DNA of 64,000 nucleotides from Phenylobacterium sp. (GCF_030651185.1 NZ_JAUSCJ010000039.1:85192-149191); one strand, 5' to 3'. Positions 33,571 to 42,559 are shown, numbered from the stretch's first letter. Made by a program: numbers and translations. The notes: generated by a model not told the origin, from the letters alone.

Positions 33571-33753
33571 CAGAAGTTCCTGGCCACCCATGCCGCCGTC
33601 TACAATGTGTTCAACCTCCCGCTCCTCATCCGCCGACAGACCCTATGCCACCTCCGGGCCGTCGCCCGTCAGACGAGGGTGGCTGCGACCTTCGCTGTTT
33701 GATCGGAAGCGTGAGGGAGGGGCCTCTTCGGCCGGCGGTCGTTACCCTGATAG
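33571..33753 (+). mobile_element. IS6-family remnant (transposase C-terminus plus right end)
   Basis: Forty-three codons (33571-33702) read Q-K-F-L-A-T-H-A-A-V-Y-N-V-F-N and L-I-R-R-Q-T-L, ending in TGA. They match the C-terminus of the intact IS6 transposases here with several substitutions. A degraded right-end sequence follows to about 33753. The N-terminal four-fifths are gone. It has the same orientation as the intact copy at 23333, on the other side of the curli locus. Confidence 0.75.
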
Positions 33754-33834
33754 AGCCAGCGGGGGCCCACGCCAGCGTGCGCGGGTACCAGAAGGTCCGC
33801 AATCGGCGGTGGGCTCAGACGTTGGCGAGGTCCG

Positions 33835-34452
33835 CTATCGCACGATGGAGGGGCCGTGGGATCTTCCGGCGATCAATGCCGCATGGGTCCGATTTCGCGC
33901 GCCGATCAGCGTCAGGACGGTGTGGACATGGGTCTTAACCGTCCCGGTGGAGATTTCTAGAGCCTCAGCGATCTCCTGGTTCGATTTCCCCAGAGCCAGT
34001 TGCCCAAGGACTTCAAGCTGACGCGCCGACAGCCCTCGGGTCGCAGGTTGGGTTTGGCCGTTTGAAGACTTCGAGGGTTCGGCGGGGAAATTGACGCCGC
34101 CATCGATCACGGTGGTGATTGCGTGCTTGAACCCCTCCACGTCGAGGTCCTTGGTCAGATAGCCCGCCGCGCCCGCCCACTTCGCAAGACTGGCAAAGGC
34201 TGGAGTCACGCGGTCATCAACGACGATCACCATGCCCGGTTTGGCGTGAGCGACGAGTTGCTTCAGCTTCTGAAAATCATAGTTCGCGGTGAACAGGTCG
34301 ACCAGAGTGACGCTCGGTCTGGCGACCGAGATCTCATCGATGGCCTCTTCCATCGTCGAGGCGAAGCGTGGTTGCCCCTGGCCACGACAATCGAGGAGAA
34401 TCTGGCCCAGGGCCGATCGGCATATGGGCTTTTCCTCCACGACCAATGACAT
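33835..34452 (-). CDS. LuxR-family response-regulator-like protein (CsgD-like position)
   Basis: A 205-residue protein with an N-terminal receiver-like domain (1 to about 120) and a C-terminal LuxR HTH (about 137-200: L-S-A-R-Q-L-E-V-L-G-Q-L-A-L-G-K-S-N-Q-E-I-A, T-V-K-T-H-V). The receiver keeps an acidic pair (E-E), an Asp at the phosphorylation position (L-V-D-L-F) and the K of Y-L-T-K-D. The start at 34452 gives the family N-terminus. It faces the curli operon across the IS remnant and may play the part of CsgD. No partner kinase is adjacent. Confidence 0.78.
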   Translation of the reverse strand: MSLVVEEKPICRSALGQILLDCRGQGQPRFASTMEEAIDEISVARPSVTLVDLFTANYDFQKLKQLVAHAKPGMVIVVDDRVTPAFASLAKWAGAAGYLTKDLDVEGFKHAITTVIDGGVNFPAEPSKSSNGQTQPATRGLSARQLEVLGQLALGKSNQEIAEALEISTGTVKTHVHTVLTLIGARNRTHAALIAGRSHGPSIVR

Positions 34453-34726
34453 CGGATTTGAACCCCCGCTTCTACACCGCCTCCGCGCCTGGGCGCGGAG
34501 ATCGCTACCTCGGGCTGTTCTGCCAGGCGCTCGGATGCCGCACCCATAGCGGAGGTCGCCTTGCAACCGATTGACTATTATCAGCTGAGCAACCGAGAGT
34601 TTTCCGAAAATCTAAATACTCCTATAGGGAGAATCCGGTTCGGATAATAAGGCCCCAATAGACGCTGAGCATATCGCGTGAGTCTGTATCCGGGGATATA
34701 GTCCAATTGGCCAGTTTCTAAGGCAA

Positions 34727-34925
34727 ATGATCTTGCCCTTGTGGCGATTGGATGCCGAGCCCTACAAGATGTTCACGCGCCATCTCGCGTGCCCGAGCCT
34801 GATACCTGCGGCCTATCGTGCGAAATGGGGGTTGCCGTTCGACTATCCGATGACGGCTCCAGGCCTAAGCGCCATACGAACGGCGGTCGCCAAGTCCATG
34901 GGGCTCGGACGATGGGGCGCCGCCG
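34727..34925 (+). pseudogene. MucR/Ros-family regulator remnant
   Basis: One frame reads Y-K-M-F-T-R-H-L, then Y-R-A-K-W-G-L-P-F-D-Y-P-M-T-A-P, and A-V-A-K-S-M-G-L-G-R, the C-terminal half of a MucR zinc-finger regulator. The N-terminal zinc-ligand Cys pair is missing and there is no start, so it is not functional. IS6 copy A begins 3 bp after the remnant. The AT-rich stretch 34453-34726 before it holds short palindromes such as TCCG-GTT-CGGA (34634-34644) and could be the LuxR-type gene's promoter. Confidence 0.6.
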
Positions 34926-34927
34926 GA

Positions 34928-35747
34928 GGTGCTGTCAGTTTAAGGTCAACTTGTCTCCGGTAGTGGCGTGACGCCAGTCGGAGGATGCACCTCGTGAAGC
35001 TGATTTCTTACAAACGCCACCGGTACCCGCCGGAGGTCATCCGGCATGCGGTGTGGCTGTATTTCCGGTTCACGCTCAGCCTGCGGGACGTCGAAGAGTT
35101 GATGGCCCAGCGGGGTGTGGAGGTCAGCTACGAGACGATCAGGTGTTGGACCCTGAAGTTCGGCCGGCAGTTCGCCCACAATCTCAGACGGACAAGATCC
35201 AAGCCGACCGCGCGCTGGCATCTCGACGAAATGGTCGTGAAGATTGGCGGCAAGAGGATGTTCCTCTGGCGGGCCGTGGACGATGAAGGCGAGGTCCTCG
35301 ACATGCTGGTCCAGGAGCGACGAAACAAGGGCGCAGCCCTTAAGCTGCTACGGAAACTGCTGAAAAACCAGGGTGTCCGACCCGAGGCGATCGTGACCGA
35401 CAGGCTGGCTTCGTATCGCGCTGCGGCCCGAGATCTGGGCCTAACGGCGCGACATAGACCGGGAGGAATGCGCGAGAACAATCGGGCCGAAAACTCCCAT
35501 CTGCCGATCCGCCGGCGGGAGCGAAAGCAGCAGAAGTTCAAGTCCAGGGCGTCGGCTCAGAAGTTTCTCGCCACCCACGCCGCCGTCTATAACGTCTTCA
35601 ACCTCCAGCCCCACCTGATCCGCCGACCGACCCTCCGCCTCTTCCGGGCCGAGGCCCATCGGACGTGGGCGGCTGCGACCGCCGCATTGTGACATCCAAG
35701 CGGGGGAAGAGGCTTCTGCGGCGCGGTGGACTTAACCTGACAGTGCC
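34928..35747 (+). mobile_element. IS6-family insertion sequence, copy A of a tandem pair
   Basis: Ends are GGTGCTGTCAGTTTAAG at 34928 and, read inward from 35747, GGCACTGTCAGGTTAAG, giving good inverted repeats of about 17 bp. It interrupts or abuts a MucR remnant on the left. Copy B follows immediately in the same orientation. Confidence 0.78.
34994..35692 (+). CDS. IS6-family transposase (copy A)
   Basis: A 232-residue DDE transposase from the GTG at 34994 (an ATG at 34985 adds three residues). The triad is D in W-H-L-D-E-M, D in V-T-D-R-L-A-S-Y, and E in N-N-R-A-E-N-S-H. It is close to copy B but differs at many positions, so the two were not duplicated recently. Confidence 0.85.
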   Translation: MKLISYKRHRYPPEVIRHAVWLYFRFTLSLRDVEELMAQRGVEVSYETIRCWTLKFGRQFAHNLRRTRSKPTARWHLDEMVVKIGGKRMFLWRAVDDEGEVLDMLVQERRNKGAALKLLRKLLKNQGVRPEAIVTDRLASYRAAARDLGLTARHRPGGMRENNRAENSHLPIRRRERKQQKFKSRASAQKFLATHAAVYNVFNLQPHLIRRPTLRLFRAEAHRTWAAATAAL

Positions 35748-36540
35748 TCTCCGCTAGCGGCGCCACAGCCGTAGCGAGGGGACGCACTTGAAGCCGATAT
35801 CCTACAAGCGCCACCGGTTCCCGGCTGATGTCATCCGCCATGCAGTGTGGTTGTATTTCAGGTTCACCCTGAGCTTTCGGGACGTCGAGGAACTCCTCGC
35901 CCAACGGGGGATCGAGGTCAGTTACGAGACGATCCGGTGCTGGACGCTGAAGTTCGGCCGCCAGTTCGCGCATAATCTGCGGCGCTCCCGACCCAGGCCG
36001 ACAGGTCGATGGCATCTGGACGAGATGGTCGTGAAGATCGGCGGACGGCGAATGTTCCTGTGGCGGGCCGTCGATGATGAGGGAGAGGTGCTGGACATGC
36101 TGGTCCAGGAGCGCCGCAACAAGGCGGCGGCGTGGAAGCTGCTGAGGAAATTGCTCAAGAACTACTGTGTCCACCCCGAGGCGATCGTCACGGACAAGCT
36201 GGCGTCCTACCGTGCCGCGGCCCGGGATCTGGGCCTGGCGGGTCGTCACCGACCTGGCGGGATGCGGGAGAATAATCGCGCTGAGAACTCGCATCTGCCG
36301 ATCCGGCGACGGGAGCGAAAGCAGCAGAAATTCAAATCCAAGGCCTCAGCCCAGAGATTCCTCGCCACTCACGCCGCTGTCTACAACGTCTTCAATCTCC
36401 AGCCTCACCTGATCCGCCGACCGACCCTCCGCCGGTTCCGGGCCGAGGCGCATCGGACGTGGGCGGCGGCAACCGCCGCTGCGTGATCTCCGCGCCGGGG
36501 AGGGGGCCTTTGGAGTTCGGCCGACTTAACCTGACAAACC
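35748..36540 (+). mobile_element. IS6-family insertion sequence, copy B, left end lost
   Basis: The transposase and right end (read inward from 36540: GGTTTGTCAGGTTAAGTCG) are present. The expected left terminal repeat is not. Instead the right end of copy A joins sequence that matches the inner left region of copy A (from TCTCCG on). A deletion or a recombination between copies probably created this junction. Confidence 0.7.
35788..36486 (+). CDS. IS6-family transposase (copy B)
   Basis: A 232-residue transposase starting at TTG 35788, aligned with the other copies (M-K-P-I-S-Y-K-R-H-R-F-P-A-D-V). The catalytic D, D and E are intact (W-H-L-D-E-M, V-T-D-K-L, N-N-R-A-E-N). The gene looks functional even though the left end of its element is missing, so it may act in trans on other copies. 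Confidence 0.83.
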   Translation: MKPISYKRHRFPADVIRHAVWLYFRFTLSFRDVEELLAQRGIEVSYETIRCWTLKFGRQFAHNLRRSRPRPTGRWHLDEMVVKIGGRRMFLWRAVDDEGEVLDMLVQERRNKAAAWKLLRKLLKNYCVHPEAIVTDKLASYRAAARDLGLAGRHRPGGMRENNRAENSHLPIRRRERKQQKFKSKASAQRFLATHAAVYNVFNLQPHLIRRPTLRRFRAEAHRTWAAATAAA

Positions 36541-36558
36541 CGCACCAGGACCATAAGT

Positions 36559-36672
36559 GTGCCTGCGGTCTTCCACCCGACGGGCGACATCGATGCCGAT
36601 ATCCCGCGTATCCGGGCCTTCTATGCGGGTGCGGTCGGCAGGAACAGGTCGCAATTTACTGCGGGCGGTTGA
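36559..36672 (+). pseudogene. Unidentified 3' gene stump after IS6 copy B
   Basis: A frame open from the IS border gives V-P-A-V-F-H-P-T-G-D-I-D-A-D-I-P-R-I-R-A-F-Y and ends in TGA at 36672. Its residue make-up looks like real coding sequence and there is no good start, so it is likely the tail of a gene cut by the IS. I do not recognise the family. Confidence 0.35.
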
Positions 36673-36731
36673 ACGAGACCGGCCCCAACCCGGGGCGGGC
36701 TCGGTGACCAGGACTTTGGAGAGAAGGCGTC

Positions 36732-37715
36732 ATGCGCAAAGCGGATCTTGGTCTTTTGGGGCCCGTCAGCCGGCTGACGCTGGGCGGGGGTGGCCTTGGG
36801 GCGATCTGGGGTGAGACCAGTGCCGATGAGGCGGTGAAAACCCTGCACGCGGCCATCGACGCCGGCATCGACCTGATCGACACCGCCCCGAGTTACGGCA
36901 ATTGCGAAGCGGTGATCGCTTCGGCGTTTGGCGGGATATTGCCGGCCGGGGTTCGTATCACCACCAAATGCCAGTTGGGCGAACCGGACAGGGGAACCGC
37001 CGCCGCCATTCTTGAGGCATCGCTGGACGCCAGCCTGGCGGGCATGGGGCTGGAGCGGGTCGATGTCCTCTTCCTGCACAGCAATATCTGCGAGGACGAC
37101 GCGGTCTATGCCTTCGGCAATGAGTTCCGCGGCCGGTTCGCCACGCCCTGGTCACTCTACGTCGAAGAGGTGATCCCGGCCTTTGAGGACCTGAAGCGGC
37201 GCGGCCGGATTGGGGCCTGGGGGATCACCGGAGTGGGTATTCCCGAGACGATCATCAGGGCCCTGTCGCATGAGCAAAGGCCGGACCTGGTCCAGGTGAT
37301 CACCAACCTGATGGATTCCGCCGGTGCCATCCGCAGGTTCGCCGAGCCTGCCCGTCCTCGTGACATTCTCGCTGAAGCCGTCGCCCGGGATGTCGCGGTC
37401 ATGGGCATCCGCGCCGTCCAGGCCGGGGCCCTGACCAGCGCCATTGATCGATCTTTGAAGGATAGCCACCCGGAGATGGCCGACTATCACCGGGCAGCCT
37501 CCTATCGCGCCCTGTGCGCGGCGGAGGGGCTGGACGCCGCCATGGTCGCCCATCGCTATGCCCTCGACATGGACGGCGTGGCGACGGTGGTGCTGGGCGT
37601 GAAGAACCGGGCTGAACTCGAGCAGTGCCTGGAGGCCGAGGCCCAGGGGCCACTGCCGACCGACCTGCGGGATCGGATCGACGCCCTGGGTCTGCGTCAG
37701 CCCGCCCCCACCTAG
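36732..37715 (+). CDS. Aldo/keto reductase family oxidoreductase
   Basis: A 327-residue NADPH-dependent reductase of the aldo/keto reductase fold. Parts of the catalytic tetrad can be seen: Asp in I-D-L-I-D-T-A-P-S-Y-G, Tyr in the same segment, Lys in I-T-T-K-C, and His in L-F-L-H-S-N. GGAGAG lies 9-14 bp before the ATG at 36732. It stands alone between IS6 copy B and the integrase remnant. The substrate is unknown. Confidence 0.85.
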   Translation: MRKADLGLLGPVSRLTLGGGGLGAIWGETSADEAVKTLHAAIDAGIDLIDTAPSYGNCEAVIASAFGGILPAGVRITTKCQLGEPDRGTAAAILEASLDASLAGMGLERVDVLFLHSNICEDDAVYAFGNEFRGRFATPWSLYVEEVIPAFEDLKRRGRIGAWGITGVGIPETIIRALSHEQRPDLVQVITNLMDSAGAIRRFAEPARPRDILAEAVARDVAVMGIRAVQAGALTSAIDRSLKDSHPEMADYHRAASYRALCAAEGLDAAMVAHRYALDMDGVATVVLGVKNRAELEQCLEAEAQGPLPTDLRDRIDALGLRQPAPT

Positions 37716-37766
37716 CCGGGGGCAGCCTCTGCCGTATCCGCGTAGCCGGCGTAGCTGTGTTTGAGC

Positions 37767-37781
37767 GGTGCTGTCAGTTTA
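37767..37781 (+). repeat. Isolated IS6 left-end sequence
   Basis: The 15 bases GGTGCTGTCAGTTTA are identical to the left terminal repeat of IS6 copy A (34928-34942). No transposase follows; instead an integrase fragment continues in frame. An exact 15-base match is unlikely by chance in a window of this size, so this is probably an IS end left by a deletion. Confidence 0.55.
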
Positions 37782-38214
37782 TTCGGGTCAGCGCCGCTCG
37801 GACATTGTCCGAATGGGTCGTCAGCACTTGGAAGACCGAGCCTTGAATGTGCGGCAGCAAAAGACGGGCGCGCAGCTCGCCATCCCAATTCACCCCAAAT
37901 TGCGGGCCGAGTTAGATCATCTTCCGTCGGCTAGCCTTACCTTCCTAATGACCGCTCAGGGAAAACCCTTCAGCCCTGTAGGTTTTTCGAACTGGTTCTC
38001 TGACTGTGCTCGAAAGGCGGGGCTTCCCTCGAATTCTAGTCCTCATGGCCTTCGGAAGGCTGCGGCGCGGCGACTGGCAGAAGCTGGCTGCAGTGTCTTC
38101 GAGATCGCATCCATCACAGGTCACGCTAGCCTGAAAGAAGTGGAACGGTACACGAAGAGCGCCCAGCAAAAACTTCTCGCTCGTTCCGCGATGTCGGCGC
38201 TTGGGCACGGATAG
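37772..38214 (+). pseudogene. Tyrosine recombinase (phage integrase) catalytic-domain fragment
   Basis: About 147 codons hold the catalytic domain of a tyrosine integrase with the residue set R (S-G-Q-R-R-S-D), K (Q-K-T-G-A), H-x-x-R (H-G-L-R-K), H (G-H-A-S) and the nucleophile Y (V-E-R-Y-T-K). The N-terminal arm-binding and core-binding domains are missing, and the 5' edge coincides with an IS6 end. It lies 73 bp before the 3' end of tRNA-Arg and points to it, the usual layout of an island integrase next to its target. Confidence 0.72.
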
Positions 38215-38287
38215 AGAACAAAAAGTGTCAAACCGGGCTGTCAAACCTTGCGGAAAACGTTGTCCAGCAAGGGTTTGCACAGTGTCA

Positions 38288-38364
38288 TGGCGGCCCGGGA
38301 GGGACTCGAACCCCCGACCTTCGCTTTAGGAAAGCGCTGCTCTATCCTGCTGAGCTACCGGGCC
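38288..38364 (-). tRNA. tRNA-Arg (CCU anticodon)
   Basis: A full cloverleaf is visible on the minus strand: acceptor stem GGCCCGG pairing with CCGGGCC, D-arm with GCTCAG, anticodon loop TTTCCTAAA giving CCT, T-loop GTTCGAGTC, and an encoded CCA (38288-38290). It is 77 nt. It reads Arg AGG codons. The 3' end faces the integrase fragment, so it likely served as an attachment site. No second copy of the tRNA 3' end was found by eye within the window. Confidence 0.93.
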
Positions 38365-38417
38365 AGACCGGTGGGGTGATAGCGCAACCGCGCATGGCGG
38401 CGAAAGGGAAGATGCGA

Positions 38418-39719
38418 ATGGGGGCTCTGCGCCATTTCCGGCTGCTCTATGTCCAGGTGCTCATCGGCATCGCGCTTGGCGTGCTGGTGGGCTGGCTGTG
38501 GCCCGAGATCGGCGTGCAACTCAAGCCCCTGGGCGACGCCTTCATCAAGCTGATCAAGATGGCCATCGCCCCGGTGATCTTCTGCACCATCGCCGCCGGG
38601 ATGGCGCGGATGAGCGACATCAAGGCCTTTGGCCGGCTGGGCGCCAAGACGCTGATCTACTTCGAAGTGGTCTCCACCATCGCCCTGGTCATCGGGCTGG
38701 TGGTGGGCAAGCTGGTTCAGCCCGGCGTCGGCTTCAATGTCGATCCGGCCAGCCTCGATCCGAAGATCGCCGCCGACTATGTCGAAAAGGCCCACCACAG
38801 CCCCGACATGGTCACCTACCTGCTGAACCTGATCCCGGACACCTTCTTCGGGGCCTTCGCCGACGGGCAGTTGCTGCAGGTGCTGGTGATCGCGGTGATC
38901 ACCGGCCTGGCCTGCACCCGGCTGGGCGAGTTCGGCGACAAGGTGGCCGGCGCCCTGGAGGACATTTCCAAGGTCTTCTTCTCCATCATTCAGATCGTGG
39001 TGAAGCTGGCGCCGATCGGCGCCTTCGGGGCCATGGGCTTCACGATCGGCAAGTACGGGATCGCCGCGCTCGTGAAACTGGCCGCCCTGGTGGGGACCTT
39101 CTACCTCACCAGCCTGCTGTTCGTGCTTGTGGTGCTGGGCCTGATCGCCTGGATGTCCGGGTTCTCGATCCTGAAGTTCCTGGCCTATATCCGCGAGGAA
39201 CTGCTGATCGTGCTGGGGACCTCGTCCTCGGAATCGGTGCTGCCGCAGATGATCGACAAGATGCAGCGGCTGGGCGCCGGCAAGACCACGGCGGGCCTGG
39301 TGATCCCGGCGGGCTACAGCTTCAATCTCGACGGCACCAACATCTACATGACGCTGGCCACCCTGTTCCTGGCCCAGGCCACCAACACCCACATCACGCT
39401 CACCCAGGAACTGACCCTGCTGGGGGTGGCGATGCTGACCTCGAAGGGCGCCAGCGGCGTCACCGGTGCGGGCTTTATCACCCTGGCGGCCACCCTGGCG
39501 GTGATCCCGGATATTCCCATCGCCGCCCTGGCCCTGCTGGTGGGGGTCGACCGGTTCATGAGCGAGTGCCGGGCGCTGACCAACCTGGTGGGCAACGGCG
39601 TCGCGACGCTTGTGGTGGCGCGATGGGACGGGGACCTCGACCGAGAGGTGCTGGCGGCGGAGCTGGCGCGTGGTCCGCGTTCAGTGACCACCGAGCCCGT
39701 CGCCGCGCCGGCCGACTAG
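38418..39719 (+). CDS. dctA: Dicarboxylate/amino-acid:cation symporter
   Basis: An inner-membrane carrier of the DctA/GltP (DAACS) family, 433 residues (E. coli DctA 428). Eight or so hydrophobic segments are visible. The hairpin and substrate signature S-S-S-E-S-V-L-P, the N-L-D-G-T-N-I-Y-M block and the [10 protein letters not shown] block are intact. It likely takes up C4-dicarboxylates with H+ or Na+. ATG 38418 is preferred to 38412 because AGGGA then sits 8 bp away. Confidence 0.9.
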   Translation: MGALRHFRLLYVQVLIGIALGVLVGWLWPEIGVQLKPLGDAFIKLIKMAIAPVIFCTIAAGMARMSDIKAFGRLGAKTLIYFEVVSTIALVIGLVVGKLVQPGVGFNVDPASLDPKIAADYVEKAHHSPDMVTYLLNLIPDTFFGAFADGQLLQVLVIAVITGLACTRLGEFGDKVAGALEDISKVFFSIIQIVVKLAPIGAFGAMGFTIGKYGIAALVKLAALVGTFYLTSLLFVLVVLGLIAWMSGFSILKFLAYIREELLIVLGTSSSESVLPQMIDKMQRLGAGKTTAGLVIPAGYSFNLDGTNIYMTLATLFLAQATNTHITLTQELTLLGVAMLTSKGASGVTGAGFITLAATLAVIPDIPIAALALLVGVDRFMSECRALTNLVGNGVATLVVARWDGDLDREVLAAELARGPRSVTTEPVAAPAD

Positions 39720-39731
39720 GCGCGGGCCGGC

Positions 39732-40127
39732 CTATCCGGCCGATCGCCGTCCAGGGCGGCGAGGGACCTCGCGCTCCAGGGCGACGGCGGCAAAGGGCTC
39801 GCCGGCGGGGGTCAGCAACGGAAAGACCTCGATCTCGCACCGATAGGCCTCGCCTGACTTGCGGTAGTTTACCACCGTCATTCGCTGCGGTTGCCCGGCG
39901 CGCAGCGCCCGGGCCAACCGCTTCCTCGCCGCCAGGCTGGTGGCAGGGCCCTGGAGCATTCGTGGGTTCTCGCCGATGACTTCATGGGCGGCGTAGCCGG
40001 TCATGCGTTCGAAGGCCGCGTTCACATAGAGGATGCGCGGGCCTGGCGCCGTCAGCTCACCATCCGTCACCACAACCGCAAGTTCGGCGTCGCCGATCAG
40101 GGCGGAAATCAGTGGTATCAGGGACAT
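39732..40127 (-). CDS. LOV-like PAS domain protein lacking the photoactive cysteine
   Basis: A 131-residue single-domain protein. A PAS/LOV fold is visible: I-L-Y-V-N-A-A-F-E-R-M-T-G-Y, then G-E-N-P-R-M-L-Q-G, and Y-R-K-S-G-E-A-Y-R-C-E-I. The LOV motif G-x-N-C-R-F-L-Q is altered to N-P-R-M-L-Q, so the Cys that forms the flavin adduct is Pro here. A signalling output domain is absent. Start 40127 removes a basic extension with no homology. It may bind flavin without the normal photochemistry. Confidence 0.7.
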   Translation of the reverse strand: MSLIPLISALIGDAELAVVVTDGELTAPGPRILYVNAAFERMTGYAAHEVIGENPRMLQGPATSLAARKRLARALRAGQPQRMTVVNYRKSGEAYRCEIEVFPLLTPAGEPFAAVALEREVPRRPGRRSAG

Positions 40128-40375
40128 AGGGTTGGCAGTCCAGAGGGCGGGGCTTGCAAGTCGGTCGCGCAGTGCTCGTCTAAGTGGGCTTCTCGCAGGA
40201 CGCAATTAGGCTTTGGTTAGCCGCGTCAAAGTGCGCAGGGGCCAGGCGCGACGGGCTGGAGGCGGTCCTCGCCGCCGCCGCCGCGCGGCGGGAAGGGTCA
40301 ATTAGGAATGTGTTAGAGACTTGAGTGCGATGGGATGTCGCACTTGGTTTGAATGGTAAAGCGGAGTGGAGACGG

Positions 40376-41878
40376 ATGCTGTTTAGTGGTCGTGCTCAAG
40401 CCAAGGCGCTTGACGCGCAGCGTGTCCGGGAGCTCGAGGCCCAGATCAACGCGATGGAACGCTCGCAGGCGGTGATCGAGTTCAAGCTCGATGGCACGAT
40501 CCTCCGGGCCAATCCCAATTTCCTCAACGCCCTGGGCTATACGGCGGCCGAGATCGAGGGGCGCCACCACAGCATGTTCGTGCCTGCCGACCAGCGGGAC
40601 GGCGCGGCCTATCGCGACTTCTGGCGCGATCTGAACAAGGGCGAATTCATCGCCGCCAAGTTCCAGCGGGTCGGCAAGGGCGGCAAGGTGTGCTGGATCC
40701 AGGCGTCCTACAATCCGGTGCTGGACGAGACCGGACGTCCCTACAAGGTCATCAAGTTCGCCACGGACGTCACCGAGGTCGAGCTGGAGCGGTCCCGCAA
40801 CGAGGCCGAGCGCGCCCAAAACGAGGTTGAGCAGAACACCGTCGTCACCGCGCTTGCCGATAGCCTGAAGCGCGTCGCCGCGGGCGACCTGACCGCCCAC
40901 ATCGACGCCCGGTTCGAGGGCCGCTACCAGCAGATCAAGGACGACTTCAACCAGGCCATCGAGAGCCTGCGCGAGGCCATGGCCTCCATCGCCACCTCCA
41001 CCGGCGGCATCCGCGGCGGGGCCGACGAGATCGCCAGCGCCTCCGACGACCTGTCGCGGCGCACCGAGCAGCAGGCCGCCAGCCTGGAGGAGACCGCCGC
41101 CGCCCTCGACGAGATCACCGCCACGGTGAAGCGCAGCGCCGAGGGGGCCAAGCAGGCCTTCAGCGCCGCCACCACCGCCAAGGCCGACGCCGAGCGCTCG
41201 GGGGAAGTGGTCCGCGAGGCCGTCGCCGCCATGGGCGAGATCGAGCAGAGCTCGGGCAAGATCAGCCAGATCATCGGGGTGATCGACGAGATCGCCTTCC
41301 AGACCAATCTGCTGGCGCTCAACGCCGGCGTCGAGGCGGCGCGGGCCGGGGAGGCCGGTCGCGGCTTTGCGGTTGTGGCGTCTGAAGTGCGGGCCTTGGC
41401 CCAGCGCTCGGCCGACGCGGCCAAGGAGATCAAGGCCCTGATCAGCGCCTCATCGGCCCAGGTGGGGGCGGGGGTGCGTCTGGTGGGTGAAACCGGTCAG
41501 GCCCTGGTGGGGATCGTCGAGCGGGTCACCGAGATCGACGGCCTGATCGCCGAGATCGCCCTGTCGTCGCAGGAGCAGGCCACCGGCCTCGCCCAGGTCA
41601 ACACCGCCGTCAACCAGATGGACCAGGTGACCCAACAGAACGCCGCCATGGTCGAGGAAGCCACCGCTGCGGCGTCGAACCTGCGCAGCGAGGCCGTCGA
41701 ACTGGCGCGACTGGTGGGTGGCTTCCAGGTCGGTGGGGCGGCCGCGCGGCCGGAACTGGCCCGCGCTGATCGTCACACCCCGGCCCGCAACCCGGTCGCC
41801 CAGGGGCAGGCCCGGCTGGCCAAGGCCTTCGGCGGCGGCCGCGCCGCGGCCGCCGGTTCAAGTTGGGAAGAGTTCTAG
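40376..41878 (+). CDS. Soluble PAS-containing methyl-accepting chemotaxis protein
   Basis: A 500-residue chemoreceptor with no membrane segment. A PAS domain (about 30-135, with [10 protein letters not shown]), a HAMP-like segment (about 155-210) and the kinase-control tip ([21 protein letters not shown]) are seen in order. It ends in S-W-E-E-F, like the C-terminal pentapeptide that tethers CheR/CheB. The start at 40376 has GGAGTGGAG before it. It probably senses redox or an internal ligand. Confidence 0.87.
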   Translation: MLFSGRAQAKALDAQRVRELEAQINAMERSQAVIEFKLDGTILRANPNFLNALGYTAAEIEGRHHSMFVPADQRDGAAYRDFWRDLNKGEFIAAKFQRVGKGGKVCWIQASYNPVLDETGRPYKVIKFATDVTEVELERSRNEAERAQNEVEQNTVVTALADSLKRVAAGDLTAHIDARFEGRYQQIKDDFNQAIESLREAMASIATSTGGIRGGADEIASASDDLSRRTEQQAASLEETAAALDEITATVKRSAEGAKQAFSAATTAKADAERSGEVVREAVAAMGEIEQSSGKISQIIGVIDEIAFQTNLLALNAGVEAARAGEAGRGFAVVASEVRALAQRSADAAKEIKALISASSAQVGAGVRLVGETGQALVGIVERVTEIDGLIAEIALSSQEQATGLAQVNTAVNQMDQVTQQNAAMVEEATAAASNLRSEAVELARLVGGFQVGGAAARPELARADRHTPARNPVAQGQARLAKAFGGGRAAAAGSSWEEF

Positions 41879-42489
41879 GCCGCGCTGCTGGGACGGGCCT
41901 TGACCCGCTCCATCCAGCCCTTGACCCACTTGGCCTCGTCGGGGACCGGCTGGCCCACGGTCGCCCCGAAGGTCAGGAAGCCGTAGAGCAGGATATCGGC
42001 CAGGGTGAAGCGGCCGCCGCACACATAGTCGCCGCTCATCTGGCCATCGAGCCAGAGCAGGCGGTCCTTGGCGATGGCCTTCAGGTCGGCGGCGCCCTCG
42101 GCGCCCACCAGCTTCATGCGGCTCTCGAACAGCGGGCGGCCCTCGGCGGCGCGGAAGCCGTTGGCCATGGGCTCGCAGATGTTGAGGTCGATACGGCGGG
42201 TCCACATGCGGGTCTCGGCCCGCTCCTCGGCATTGGCGCCGATCAGCGGCGGGGAGGGCTGAACCTCTTCCAGGTACTCGCAGATCGGCAGGATTTCGCA
42301 GACCTTGTGGCCGTTATCCAACTCCAGGGCCGGGATCTGGCCGGCGGTGTTGACGGCTTCATTATAGGGCGGCTTGCGGTTTTCGCCGGCCATCAGGTCG
42401 ACCTTCTGGGTCGGGATGGTCATGCCCTTCTCGGCGATGAACATGCGCACCACGTGCGGATTGGGGCCGATCGAGTCGTAGAGTTTCAT
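41875..42489 (-). CDS. Glutathione S-transferase family protein
   Basis: A 204-residue GST. The thioredoxin-like N-terminal domain starts [15 protein letters not shown] and has the cis-Pro segment [11 protein letters not shown]. The helical C-terminal domain has [11 protein letters not shown]. The Ser/Tyr that activates glutathione is not clear. It converges with the chemoreceptor gene, overlapping its stop by 4 bp. Confidence 0.87.
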   Translation of the reverse strand: MKLYDSIGPNPHVVRMFIAEKGMTIPTQKVDLMAGENRKPPYNEAVNTAGQIPALELDNGHKVCEILPICEYLEEVQPSPPLIGANAEERAETRMWTRRIDLNICEPMANGFRAAEGRPLFESRMKLVGAEGAADLKAIAKDRLLWLDGQMSGDYVCGGRFTLADILLYGFLTFGATVGQPVPDEAKWVKGWMERVKARPSSAA

Positions 42490-42559
42490 GGCGCATCTCC
42501 CTTAAGTCGTTGGCGCGACCATTTCGGCGAGAGGCCGGCGCGTCAAGCGGGACCCAACG

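Larger units (their letters stand above)
20243..38290. other. Candidate genomic island ending at tRNA-Arg
   Basis: This span holds every intact or broken IS6 sequence in the window, a truncated integrase next to the 3' end of a tRNA, several gene stumps, and stretches of lower GC, all between ordinary chromosomal genes. The right edge at the tRNA is well supported; the left edge is not defined (an IS30 remnant begins at 19977). The curli locus is the main cargo. The island call is inference. Confidence 0.4.

Noticed and set aside
38498..39979. A 493-codon plus-strand frame overlapping dctA
   Set aside because: It is a +2 shadow of dctA, rich in R and G, without membrane helices.
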